A DNA stretch of 64,000 nucleotides from Methanococcus voltae PS (GTDB lineage Archaea > AGJL01 > Methanococci > Methanococcales > Methanococcaceae). The translations under genes and the position numbers were made by a program. Shown one piece after another: positions 7,944-17,554 of this stretch. The DNA is taken from positions 1 through 64,000 of the forward strand of contig NZ_JANUCQ010000002.1 in the NCBI RefSeq assembly GCF_024807035.1. The letters are read 5' to 3'. The notes under the pieces were generated by a model. The model had not been told where the DNA came from, ran no database searches, and saw nothing but the letters and a program-made list of their open reading frames with translations. Numbering within the stretch: position 1 is the stretch's first letter; the number at the start of each line of letters is the position of its first letter.

Positions 7944-8888
7944 ATGGAATTTTCAATGCCATTTGACAGCGTAGGTGCTGACGAAAGGCTTTATAATGCG
8001 GAAGATTTTGCAGATTTTTTCAAAATGTTCGTCTCTAATGGAGTAAGTGGTCTTTATGATAATTTGAAAGTTTCTGCAAATGGGCAAAATATGAAAACTT
8101 CAGTTAGTGCAGGAACTGCAATGATTAACGGTAAGTATTATAAAAATACTGAAGCCATAGAATTTTCACACATGGCTTTATCCCCCGGGCAAAATAGAAT
8201 CGATAGAATAGTTTTAAGACTCGATAACTCTGAATCGAATAGAAACATTAAAATAATGCTCCTAACAGGTGAACTTTCTGACAATCCCCAACCACCTATA
8301 TTAACAAGAAATGACAATATTTATGAACTTTCACTTGCTCAAGTTAAACTTACAGGGGGTAGAAATTATTTAACCACTGAAGATATAATCGATGAAAGAA
8401 CAGATGAAGCAGTTTGTGGAGTTATGCATTCGTCAAATCAGGAAGAAGCTATTGAAAATTGGTTTGAAGACTTTCAAAATAGAACTGAAATTCATTTATC
8501 TCAGTTAAACATGGATAATTTAGTATTAAGAGAAAATATTCGAGAAGTATTATTGGAAAATATAACGCCTGGTGAGGTGATTTATTCAAATAGCATATAT
8601 GGCTCGGGCAAAAATGGACCTTCTGTATCCCATACTTTTAGCAATACGAACTTAGTGAAAATATCCATTAGCATGACTACAGGATATACTGGTTATGCCC
8701 ATTTTGCTCTCTATGATGATAATGGTGCAGTATCGTATTCTGCATCATTGGGTGCCGAGAACTCTCAAAAATTAGAAGTGATTAGGGGTATTAAGCCAAA
8801 TTATAAAGTAGGTATGCATTGTGGTGTAAATGATGATGATAGTCATGGTAGCGCCGGAATTTCAGTATCTTTTGAAACACTAATATAA
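7944..8888 (+). CDS. Baseplate / upper tail-tip protein
   Basis: A 314-residue protein. Residues about 1-140 follow the pattern of phage baseplate proteins that carry an N-terminal structural domain (YNAEDFADFFKMFVSNGV, VSAGTAMINGKYYKN, NRIDRIVLRLD). A helix at 165-205 is followed by a C-terminal beta domain with TGYTGYAHFALYDDNGAV, probably receptor or sugar binding. TTTAGGTGATAAA precedes the ATG, a textbook ribosome site for this genome. About 200 AT-rich bases separate it from the Dit gene. Confidence 0.55.
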   Translation: MEFSMPFDSVGADERLYNAEDFADFFKMFVSNGVSGLYDNLKVSANGQNMKTSVSAGTAMINGKYYKNTEAIEFSHMALSPGQNRIDRIVLRLDNSESNRNIKIMLLTGELSDNPQPPILTRNDNIYELSLAQVKLTGGRNYLTTEDIIDERTDEAVCGVMHSSNQEEAIENWFEDFQNRTEIHLSQLNMDNLVLRENIREVLLENITPGEVIYSNSIYGSGKNGPSVSHTFSNTNLVKISISMTTGYTGYAHFALYDDNGAVSYSASLGAENSQKLEVIRGIKPNYKVGMHCGVNDDDSHGSAGISVSFETLI

Positions 8889-8953
8889 TTTAAAAAAATA
8901 TTTTATTTTTTATTTTTTAAATATTTTAATAATAATTTAATTAAGGTGTTAAA

Positions 8954-11902
8954 ATGGTAGTATATGACCCAGGAAATTCAAATAATGAAACATCTGATAA
9001 TTCATTTCCTACAACTAATTTATTATCATATTATAAATTTGATGAGACTTCAGGTACCATTGCTAAAGATGAAACTGGTTTAGATAATGGTACTTATATA
9101 AATACAACGTTTGTAAATGGAATAAAAAACGGTGCAGTTAAAACAAGTTCTTCAGGAGGGTATGTTAAAACAACTCCAAAAGATATAAATCGATATTTTA
9201 CGATTTCTTTATGGTATAATCATCATGTTACAAATTCATATAAGTCATTATATGGTGAAAAAACCTGGTGGAATAGTACAATATCAGATACTTGGAGAGA
9301 TAGAGTTCGTGTTTCGGTTCTTGATGATAATAAAATACAATTTAAAATTAGAACTATTAACGCTAGTTATGATAATGATTATAATGATGTTTGGTACATT
9401 ACAAATAATACAATTTCTGAGGGTTGGAACCATATTGTTTGTATTAGGGATAATGAAATTATGAAAATATATATTAATGGTATTGAACAGACTACGACAA
9501 GAGGAGTTCACCTTGAATTAAATCAAGAAACTTGTGATTTAAAACCCCAAAAAGATAATATTGCGGGTTTTGGTATTACATGGGGTTCTAACTCTTCTAC
9601 AATGTATTATGATGTAATAATAGACGAAGCCGCCATATGGAATTGTGCTTTAACTCCAAATCAAATAACTGAGTTATATAATAGCATACGCTCAGATAAA
9701 AAACCACCCCTAATTACTTTCGATACAACTCCAATATCAATAAATCAAGACCAAGAGTTTAAAATTAGTGCAAGTGTTACTGATGATTCGGGAGTTAAAG
9801 ATGTTAAACTTAAAATTACTAATCTAGATAATAATGGTATAAATGAATATATAATGGGTTATAATCCATCAACTACTCAGTATGAGGTTAGTTTATCATT
9901 ACCTGCGAATATAAACAATTATAATTGCAAGATATTTGCAGAAGATTTTTATGAAAATACAATTGAATCAAGTCCAAAACAAATAACCATTAAAGATACT
10001 GAAGAACCCATAATAGTGGTAAATCCAGATACTTTATTAAATGTTGAACCATTAACTCCAATATCAATAATTGCTACAATTACCGATAACATACAAGTTT
10101 TAGAAGCAGAAATATATTTAGATGGAACATATTACGATGATTATCAAAGTAAGGAAGGAAATATTTATAATTTCAATTTAAATGGATTGGAACCAGGCAC
10201 TTATTCAGTTTTAATTAAAGCTAAAGATAGTTCAAATAACCTTGGAACGAGTGTTCCAATAACTTTAGTTGTAATGGATAAAGAACCACCAATAATTACA
10301 AATTTTATAGTTGATTCTAAGTTAGATTTAATATATACTGGTGAAACTTACAATATTCCAATGGCTGCAAGAGTAATCGATAGATATTCAGGAGTTAAAG
10401 ATGTAAAATTACTTATTAATGGTAAAGAAGTAACTTCACTTAATGGTTCAGAAATATATTCAACAATATTAAACCTTAAGAATAAAGGAACATATTCATT
10501 AAAGCTTAAAGCTACAGATTTACAAAATAATGTAAGTTATTCTGATGAAATATTTGTAAATATTGTAGAATTGTTTAACATTAGTACGTTAAAAGAAAAA
10601 TACACAACTGAAAACAGTATTAGACTACCAAGTACTGTTAAAAGTCATTATACTATTAAATCAGTTAAAGCTTTTATAAATAATAAATATTACAAAGATT
10701 TAGATTATATTAGTAATAATACCTACCAATTTGAATTAAAAATGGATGAATATCAAGATTATGAAATATATATTCAAGTTGAAGACGTTAATGGAAACTT
10801 GGGCTTTTCAAAACCGTTTATAGTCCACCATACCGTACCTGCCAAGGATTACAGAATCCCAATAATTAAAGTATTAAATGGTGATTTTGAAGTTGAAGAA
10901 ATCCTTGAACCAATTTCTATCATTTGGGATAGAAGTTTCTACGAAGCAGGGACTTTTGAACTTCGTTTACCATTAAATAATAAAGCTTTATCTTTAAAAA
11001 TGGGCAAATACATTTTAATGAATGATAAAATTGGTAGGATTACTTCGATAAATGATAAAGAAACTTTCTGCGATATTAAAGGAGAAACAGGTTTAGCAAT
11101 CTTTAAAGATAGGATAATTGTTCCATTATCGGGACAAACTCATGATTCAATAAATTCAAGTGCTGAAACAGTTTTAAAACATTATGTTACGAACTGTTTA
11201 AGAGGTTCTGGAGTTTATGAAAAGTTAGTTGTATCTTCCGATAATTCAAGAGGTAAAGCAATTGAATATCAAGCAAGATATGAAAATCTTTATGATACTT
11301 TAATTAAAATTGCTCAATTATCGGGTTTAGGTCAGCGAGTATATTATAAAGATGGTTCTTTAATCTATGATATTGTAGAAAGTAAAAATCGGACGTACAA
11401 TCAAGATATTAATCAAATTGTTGAATTCTCCAATCGTTTTGGTAATATTACCGATGTAGAATATCAAGAAGAGCTCTCAGAGTCTAAAAACTTTATCTAC
11501 ATAGGTGGAAGTGGTGAAGGTCTTAATAGAATTATAAAAACCTACAATAATTCTTCATCTGAAGAATTAAAAGAAGTCTTTTTAGATGCTAAAGACTTAA
11601 AAGAAGAAGAGTTGATTAATCGAGGAATTCAACAGTTAAATCAATACAAAGAAAAAATAGTTTTAAAAGGTAAAGTTTTAAATCAACCATTTGAATATGG
11701 TTCAGATTGGGACTTAGGCGATGTAGTATCAGTTTATTACGATAAAAGAGATTTATTATTTGATTTAAAAATTGTAAAAGTTCGAGAGGTCTTTGAAATA
11801 GATAAAACCTGCATCGAAGTAACTTTTGGAGATGAACCTATTAATATCTTTAGATTAATTAAAGGTAAGTTCTCCGAGTTAGATGCTGTGAAGCATATCT
11901 AA
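8954..11902 (+). CDS. LamG-Ig-Gp37-like tail protein
   Basis: A 982-residue mosaic. Residues about 20-245 are a LamG/concanavalin-type lectin domain (LLSYYKFDETSG..., TISLWYN, MKIYINGIEQ, IIDEAAIWNCALT). About 250-540 are three Ig-like repeats, each opening with a PPLI/EEPII/EPPII motif and containing DSGVKDVKL-type strands. About 640-980 resemble the siphovirus ReqiPepy6 Gp37-like tail domain (WDRSFYEAGTFELRLPL, YENLYDTLIKIAQLSGLG, WDLGDVVSVYYDKR). It probably anchors to the tail tip by its C-terminus and displays a surface-glycan-binding lectin. TTAAGGTGTTAAA precedes the ATG. Confidence 0.65.
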   Translation: MVVYDPGNSNNETSDNSFPTTNLLSYYKFDETSGTIAKDETGLDNGTYINTTFVNGIKNGAVKTSSSGGYVKTTPKDINRYFTISLWYNHHVTNSYKSLYGEKTWWNSTISDTWRDRVRVSVLDDNKIQFKIRTINASYDNDYNDVWYITNNTISEGWNHIVCIRDNEIMKIYINGIEQTTTRGVHLELNQETCDLKPQKDNIAGFGITWGSNSSTMYYDVIIDEAAIWNCALTPNQITELYNSIRSDKKPPLITFDTTPISINQDQEFKISASVTDDSGVKDVKLKITNLDNNGINEYIMGYNPSTTQYEVSLSLPANINNYNCKIFAEDFYENTIESSPKQITIKDTEEPIIVVNPDTLLNVEPLTPISIIATITDNIQVLEAEIYLDGTYYDDYQSKEGNIYNFNLNGLEPGTYSVLIKAKDSSNNLGTSVPITLVVMDKEPPIITNFIVDSKLDLIYTGETYNIPMAARVIDRYSGVKDVKLLINGKEVTSLNGSEIYSTILNLKNKGTYSLKLKATDLQNNVSYSDEIFVNIVELFNISTLKEKYTTENSIRLPSTVKSHYTIKSVKAFINNKYYKDLDYISNNTYQFELKMDEYQDYEIYIQVEDVNGNLGFSKPFIVHHTVPAKDYRIPIIKVLNGDFEVEEILEPISIIWDRSFYEAGTFELRLPLNNKALSLKMGKYILMNDKIGRITSINDKETFCDIKGETGLAIFKDRIIVPLSGQTHDSINSSAETVLKHYVTNCLRGSGVYEKLVVSSDNSRGKAIEYQARYENLYDTLIKIAQLSGLGQRVYYKDGSLIYDIVESKNRTYNQDINQIVEFSNRFGNITDVEYQEELSESKNFIYIGGSGEGLNRIIKTYNNSSSEELKEVFLDAKDLKEEELINRGIQQLNQYKEKIVLKGKVLNQPFEYGSDWDLGDVVSVYYDKRDLLFDLKIVKVREVFEIDKTCIEVTFGDEPINIFRLIKGKFSELDAVKHI

Positions 11903-11926
11903 TTATTTATTATTTACTTTTTTTAT

Positions 11927-11950
11927 AAGTGGGACTAAAAAAACCCGCTT
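11927..11950 (+). terminator. Hairpin after the tail module
   Basis: AAGTGGG (11927-11933) pairs with CCCGCTT (11944-11950), with one G-T pair, around an A-rich loop 25 bases after the last tail gene. It may terminate the tail operon. The GGGACT inside it also resembles the arm repeats that start at 12001, so it could belong to them instead. Confidence 0.4.
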
Positions 11951-12000
11951 AACTATTAACTTAAATGTTTAATAATTATTCATTTTTATTCATTTCGTTT

Positions 12001-12108
12001 GCGGGATTACCCTATTTTATATAGTCCCGCACACTAAATTACGGGACTACATATATCGAGGGACTTCGATATATTAACGATATGGGGTGAAATGTTTTTA
12101 ATCCCGTG
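12001..12108. repeat. E1 arm repeats (GGGACT type)
   Basis: Alternating inverted copies: GCGGGATT (12001), AGTCCCGC (12023), ACGGGACT (12041) and ATCCCGTG (12101). A hairpin ATATATCGA-gggac-TTCGATATAT lies at 12050-12073. The same layout is present at 56246-56351 with a different repeat sequence (TAGGACC). Position next to att suggests binding sites for the E1 integrase or an accessory protein. Confidence 0.55.
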
Positions 12109-12120
12109 TAGTGTGAGTAA

Positions 12121-12434
12121 ACTTTACAGGTCCTTACTAAGCTATGCTCTTTATAGCCCCAACGGAGAATAGTTTACTTGGTGCCTTTTTGAGATTTTCT
12201 TTAAAAACTCTTTAAATTAAAAAATAAGTTCAATAAGCCCGTAGATGGATTTTAAAAAAATAAGCATATAAAGTACGTAAATAAAGCTATAAAACTATAA
12301 AATAACTACTTTTTTATAATAAGAAACTTAAATAAAACAGATTTTAAAACTAAGCTTAAATAAAACTTCAATAAAAGAATACGCGGAGACCGCGATTTGA
12401 ACGCGGGTTGAGCAGAGCTCAACGGGATTAGCAG
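12121..12434. repeat. 314-bp direct repeat, left copy (right end of E1)
   Basis: Aligned without gaps to 56365-56678; only scattered substitutions are visible (for example in the region 12265-12285). It ends in the tRNA-Ser fragment. The spacing of 44,244 bp defines the size of E2. A small stem GCTAT-ATAGC (around 12140-12156) is kept in both copies with a changed loop. It contains no gene. Confidence 0.85.
12382..12434 (-). pseudogene. 3' fragment of tRNA-Ser(GCU), att site between E1 and E2
   Basis: On the minus strand it reads from CTGCTAATCCCG (anticodon GCT) through the long variable arm GTTGAGCTCTGCTCAAC, the T arm CCGCG-TTCAAAT-CGCGG and acceptor strand TCTCCGC plus G. Bases beyond 12434 do not form a D arm or 5' acceptor strand, so the gene is a fragment cut in the anticodon loop. 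This is the usual crossover position for tyrosine integrases that use tRNA genes. Confidence 0.85.
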
Positions 12435-12546
12435 TCCGGAAAGCTGTCAAGCAACTTATTTTTAGTTAGATTGCTAAATGGGGTATTTTTACCAAATTTC
12501 AATATCCTAACTCAATAATCCATCGAGATACGTCTTAATTTAATCC

Positions 12547-12650
12547 GCAGGACTAAAACCGTTGCTTATATCGTGGTCCTGCAACCTGTGAGGAAACTTT
12601 TTTTAAAACGATATTTTGTTAGTCCTTAATATTGTGAGTACGTAGGACTA
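12547..12650. repeat. E2 left-end arm repeats (TAGGACC type)
   Basis: GCAGGACT (12547), GGTCCTGC (12575, followed by AACCTGT), AGTCCT (12621) and GTAGGACT (12642). These match the repeats at the right end of E2 (56246-56351, where AGTCCTGC is also followed by AACCTGT) and not those of E1. They therefore mark both ends of the same element. Confidence 0.65.
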
Positions 12651-12738
12651 TTTTTATATCATAGTAAATATATATTATAACTATTATATGTCAATTTTAT
12701 TAAGTTATTAGGTATCGTAGATATGTTATTACATATTA

Positions 12739-12748
12739 GTATATAATA
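12739..12748 (+). promoter_or_regulatory. TATA box of the defence cargo
   Basis: GTATATAATA lies about 20 bases upstream of the ATG at 12760, with GAGGG between. The leader is very short, as in other genes of this window. Confidence 0.45.
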
Positions 12749-12759
12749 CGAGGGAAATT

Positions 12760-15700
12760 ATGGAGTTCAAGATTAATAATGAAATTATAGACAAAATACG
12801 GGAAGATTTTAAAAACATTAATTCTCATGAAGAAAATACATATGCTAATTTTATGGATAATGTTAGTAAAATAGTAAAAACTATATTTTCTGAAGAAACT
12901 CAATTTATATATGAATTGATTCAAAATGCTGATGATAATACTTACCCAACGGATTCAAAACCATTTTTACGTTTTAAGTTATATAATGATAAACTAATAA
13001 TTGAAAATAACGAAGTAGGATTTTTAGACGAAAATGTAAAAGCATTATGTAATATTGGGGGTAGTACAAAAAAATCTGGAGATTATATTGGTGAAAAAGG
13101 AGTGGGTTTTAAATCAGTATTTGCAATATCTAACTCACCCGAAATCTATTCGAATAATAAAGCATTTAAATTTGATTATAATAAAGAAGAGCCAAAATCT
13201 TTATTATATCCTCATAAAATTAATAAAATACCAGATTATGTTCAGGACACATCCATAACAACTATGGTATTACCATTTTCCGTGAATAGGTATAATGAAA
13301 TTAAAAAATATATGGATATGATTGAATCATCCATATTAATATATTTAAAAAAACTAGAAAGTATAGAAATTTACAATGAAATATATGGGCATAAAAAAGT
13401 ATATAAAAAAATTAAAGGAGTTAATAACACTCTTAAAATATATGAAAATGAAAAAGAAACCAAATGGAAATTATTTGAAGAAATAATCAACGTTCCTGAA
13501 GATATTAACGATGGAAGGGATAATCATCAAACTAAAATATCTATGGCCCTACCATTAATAAATAAATTAGAAACTCAGAAATTTTATAACTATTTACCTA
13601 TCAAAGACTATGGGTTTAAATTTATAATAAATGCGGATTTTATATTAAACGCAAGTAGGGATGACATCCCAAAAACAGTAAAATGGAATATACATTTAAG
13701 AGATAATTTATCAGAAATTTTTGTAAAAAATATTGAAAATTTTAAAGAGGATCCTGATTTAAAATTATTTTATAAATATTTGCCAATAAAACAAGAAATC
13801 ACAGATAATTTTTTTAAGCCCGTTGTAACGGCAATATATAAACAAATGCAAAAAATAAATTGTATATATACGGAGGATGAAAACTGGAAAAAACCTTCGG
13901 AGGTTAAACGTACAAAAAATAAAGATGAAATAAGGGAAATATTAACCAACGAAGAGTTGATGCATCATTTTAAGTTAGAATATTTAAATTCCTCAGTTCA
14001 ACCAAAATTACTAAAAGAAGTGAGTTCAGAACTTGGATTAGATTTATTTGATGATTATAAATTATTTGATTATCTTAATAATGAAAAAAAAGACAATATT
14101 CTTAGAAAAGGAAATGAATGGTTTGTAAATTTATATAAATATTTAGAAGATTCTAAGTTACCTCTTGATTTAATTAAAAAATTACCATTAATACCATTAG
14201 AAAATAACACGTTATCTAACTGTAATAAAGATAATATATACTTTCCATTATCTGAATCTAAAGGTTATAGTTTTGAAAATAAATTAAGAATTATTAAAAA
14301 AGATATTGGAAATAATAAAGAAGTAACCACATTTTTAAAAAATTATGGCTTAATCGAGCCAAAACCTGAAAACATTGTTAAATCTCATATCTTAAAGTAT
14401 TATGAAAACTTGGGTGAAAACCCAGTTATAAATGAATCTTTATCTAAATCTTACATAGCTTACATTACAGATAACCTTAATAATATGGATGAAGAATTGT
14501 TTGAGGAAATTAAATGGAATTTACTTGTAATAACCGAAGATAATCAATATTGTGTAATAGGAAATACTTATTTATCAAATTATTATAATAATCCAGATTA
14601 TGGCCAATATTATGATTTAGAAAAATTATTTGAAGGTATAAAAGTACCATTCTTATCTAAAAAATATATGAAAAAAAATAATATAAATAATGTATTAAAA
14701 TTTAAGGATTTGCATAAAAAATTAAAAGATGTAGAAGGAAATACTAAAAAAAATCGTCAAAAAGCAAAATATAAAAATCAAATTAGTAAAATCATAAATA
14801 AAAATACATTAAAAGATGTAGAGTTACTAGATTTCTTTCAAGCGTTCTCAAATTCCATACCTTTAGTTAAAAAAGAAGAGGAAATAGCCCATAAAACACG
14901 TGATAAAAATAATTTTAGAAAATATACGAAATTATCTTCCCCAGACATTATTGCAATATTGGATAATATAAATATAGAAAAATCAAAAATTTTATTCAAA
15001 ATATTGGAAGAAAATCAAGATTATTATATGGATCGTAGTAAATACACTCATAAATTTTTTTATAGAAAATGGAATGAAAAGAAATGTATTTCAGATTGGT
15101 ATTCTAAATTATTGAATTCAAAATGGATAAATATTAACAGTGAATTAGAATATGCCCAGAATATTTATACGGATAAGGATGAGGGGCTAAAAAAAACACT
15201 AGGTAATGACGTTAAATATATCAAAGATATATCAAAAGACTTTGCAGAATTCCTTGGGATTAATAGTGAAATAACCAGTAAATCACTGCTTAATATACTA
15301 TATTCATTAAATGACAGAAAAGATACAAATACTGATAAATATCGTAAGTATCTAAGTTCACTACAAAAACTTTTTGAAATAAAAGCGGATGACGAATTAA
15401 TTAAAGAACTAAAAGAAAATTTTAAAGTATATTTACATTCTAAAAATAAATTTTATTCAATGAATGAATTGTACTGGGAAGATTGTAGTTATTTATTTGA
15501 AGATTGCATCGGAATTTCTAAAGAATATCCTAAGTTGAAAAATTTATTTGTTAATATATTAAAAATAAATCAAAGAGTCGAAGCTACTATAATTATCAAT
15601 AAATTAAAAGAAGTATCTAAATTAAAACCCACTTCAGAAAATGAAAATATGATATTCAAATGTTATGAAGAATTAAATACTCAAATAACAAATAAATTGA

Positions 15701-17262
15701 TAAATGAGACGGATTTAAATAAATATCTTGAAAATATTAAATTACTATGTGAAAACGGAAAATTTAAAAAGATTTCTGAAATATATTATGGCGATAATTT
15801 CAACCTACAAAAAAAATTTGACAGTGAAAAATTTAATTTTTTAAAATATCCAAAAGATAAAAATATATCAAAATTTTTAGAAAATGTATCTTTCAATAAA
15901 TTATCTGAAAATGTTCTGGAACAAATTTGTTGTAAGTATGATATTCATGATGAATATTCTAAAAAATATCAAATATTATCAGAATACGTTTGTAGATATT
16001 GTTATTGGAAAAAAACGGAATACTACGATAAACTACTTGCAGATAATATTTTGCAGAAAATTTTAAATATCTCAGTAAATACATCTGAAAATCTAAAAGT
16101 AAACTACGCTTTAGAAAATGAAAATTACATCGATTATCCCAATATATATGTTTCGAATAATTTTGAAATAATATTGGATAAAAATACCATTCTATCACAA
16201 AATTATGAAGAAATAAACAATTTACTATGTAAAAAAATTCAAGAAAAGATTGGACTAGAAAGTTTTGTTAATTATATGTTTTTAAAATCAGAAACGGAAA
16301 CGGAAAATTATGCATTAAAAAGTGGTGTGAAAAAACTACCTGCGGATAAATTATACGAATTAGACCATATTATATCAAATATGACTACTCCTGAATCAAA
16401 TATTTCAGAAGTATTACCTAATTCAGTCATCGAACCAATCTCATCCATAAATAAAGTTGAAAATAGTCAGAATCCTGAAAAAATTATAAATAGCACACAA
16501 TTTAAAGCTTCAGACAAACCAAAAATTACTAAAACTCATACTTCAAAAACTAAAAATATTGATACCGACACGTGTGAAGAAAACTCAAAATCTACAAAAG
16601 AATCAATTCGTCTAAACTCCACCACGTCAAATAACAAATCTTCTAAAAAAAATAATTTAAATATTGAAGAATTTGAAGACGTATATTCAGTACCCTTAAG
16701 GTATGAAGAATACATCCCTGCGCACGTTGACGAAATTTCATCTAAAACTAAATCTAAAAAACCTAGTTCCATTAAAAATACAAAAGAAAATATAATTGAA
16801 ACTGGAGAAAAAAATATAAAAGTCGATAAAAAGTATTTAGATGCAATAGGTTATTGGAGCGAACATTATTATTTAAGGATATTATTGGATACTTTGAAAA
16901 ATACCGATGGAACTATCGATAAAAAATCGGATGGAGAATATATTATATATAAAAATGACCAAGAGTATGCTAAAGTAAGGTGGTTAAATAGCGGTTCAGA
17001 TGTGGGTGAAGGTCGAGATTTTGATGTAATTGTTAATGGAAAAACATATTATTTCGAAATAAAATCTACTACAACCACCAATGATTGGTTTGATATCTCA
17101 AAAAAACAGTGGGATTATGCAAAAATATATGGTGATGATTATATTATAGGATTAGTTTTAAACGCTACAAAAAATAATGCAGTAGCAAAATGGGTTCAAA
17201 ATCCTTATAAATTATGGCGAGAAGGAAAATTAATAGCAAATCCTGTGAATATTAAATTTTAA
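12760..17262 (+). CDS. GHKL (HSP90/sacsin-like) ATPase fused to DUF3883-like nuclease
   Basis: A 1500-residue protein. The N-terminus has the GHKL ATP-binding motifs: N box ELIQNADDN (52-60), NNEVGF (83-88) and GEKGVGFKSVF (111-121). The centre (about 350-1240) is helical and unassigned. Residues about 1240-1350 are a Ser/Thr/Lys-rich linker. The C-terminal 140 residues resemble the DUF3883 / NO VEIN C-terminal domain, with GRDFDVIVNG...YYFEIKSTT, the D...ExK arrangement of PD-(D/E)xK nucleases. Family knowledge: such ATPase-DUF3883 proteins recur in defence islands. Inference: an ATP-gated DNA-cleaving defence protein. It is the first gene inside E2 and has its own promoter. Confidence 0.75.
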   Translation: MEFKINNEIIDKIREDFKNINSHEENTYANFMDNVSKIVKTIFSEETQFIYELIQNADDNTYPTDSKPFLRFKLYNDKLIIENNEVGFLDENVKALCNIGGSTKKSGDYIGEKGVGFKSVFAISNSPEIYSNNKAFKFDYNKEEPKSLLYPHKINKIPDYVQDTSITTMVLPFSVNRYNEIKKYMDMIESSILIYLKKLESIEIYNEIYGHKKVYKKIKGVNNTLKIYENEKETKWKLFEEIINVPEDINDGRDNHQTKISMALPLINKLETQKFYNYLPIKDYGFKFIINADFILNASRDDIPKTVKWNIHLRDNLSEIFVKNIENFKEDPDLKLFYKYLPIKQEITDNFFKPVVTAIYKQMQKINCIYTEDENWKKPSEVKRTKNKDEIREILTNEELMHHFKLEYLNSSVQPKLLKEVSSELGLDLFDDYKLFDYLNNEKKDNILRKGNEWFVNLYKYLEDSKLPLDLIKKLPLIPLENNTLSNCNKDNIYFPLSESKGYSFENKLRIIKKDIGNNKEVTTFLKNYGLIEPKPENIVKSHILKYYENLGENPVINESLSKSYIAYITDNLNNMDEELFEEIKWNLLVITEDNQYCVIGNTYLSNYYNNPDYGQYYDLEKLFEGIKVPFLSKKYMKKNNINNVLKFKDLHKKLKDVEGNTKKNRQKAKYKNQISKIINKNTLKDVELLDFFQAFSNSIPLVKKEEEIAHKTRDKNNFRKYTKLSSPDIIAILDNINIEKSKILFKILEENQDYYMDRSKYTHKFFYRKWNEKKCISDWYSKLLNSKWININSELEYAQNIYTDKDEGLKKTLGNDVKYIKDISKDFAEFLGINSEITSKSLLNILYSLNDRKDTNTDKYRKYLSSLQKLFEIKADDELIKELKENFKVYLHSKNKFYSMNELYWEDCSYLFEDCIGISKEYPKLKNLFVNILKINQRVEATIIINKLKEVSKLKPTSENENMIFKCYEELNTQITNKLINETDLNKYLENIKLLCENGKFKKISEIYYGDNFNLQKKFDSEKFNFLKYPKDKNISKFLENVSFNKLSENVLEQICCKYDIHDEYSKKYQILSEYVCRYCYWKKTEYYDKLLADNILQKILNISVNTSENLKVNYALENENYIDYPNIYVSNNFEIILDKNTILSQNYEEINNLLCKKIQEKIGLESFVNYMFLKSETETENYALKSGVKKLPADKLYELDHIISNMTTPESNISEVLPNSVIEPISSINKVENSQNPEKIINSTQFKASDKPKITKTHTSKTKNIDTDTCEENSKSTKESIRLNSTTSNNKSSKKNNLNIEEFEDVYSVPLRYEEYIPAHVDEISSKTKSKKPSSIKNTKENIIETGEKNIKVDKKYLDAIGYWSEHYYLRILLDTLKNTDGTIDKKSDGEYIIYKNDQEYAKVRWLNSGSDVGEGRDFDVIVNGKTYYFEIKSTTTTNDWFDISKKQWDYAKIYGDDYIIGLVLNATKNNAVAKWVQNPYKLWREGKLIANPVNIKF

Positions 17263-17554
17263 TAAATATATATCTTATAATTAACCATTCTTTTTTTATT
17301 TTTTAATAGATTATAGAATTAAAGAAACGTTATATGCTAATATAAACAAAACCTAAGCTAAGTTCCTACGACGGATAATATATGTAAAAACTTAAATATT
17401 TATATTGAAGAAAATGTAGAATGTTTTTTTTAATTTTTTTATCAATATTTTATTTCTATTTTATTATTTTTAAACGATAATTTATTAACTAAATTTATAT
17501 ATTTTAACTCAACTATAATATATTAATTTATTTAGTATTTAAGGGCGTGATAAT
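17263..17554. other. AT-rich gap before the DUF4297-HerA operon
   Basis: No gene is seen. It probably contains the promoter of the next operon (TATA-like tataatatattaat near 17515-17528). The Shine-Dalgarno sequence GGGCGTGAT is at its right end (17543-17551). Confidence 0.4.

Noticed and set aside
12382-12434. An intact tRNA-Ser gene
   Set aside because: Only the part from anticodon to 3' end is present; neither copy has a D arm or 5' acceptor strand.
12121-12434. An insertion sequence (because of the two long copies)
   Set aside because: No transposase and no terminal inverted repeats; the copies are at integrase att junctions.
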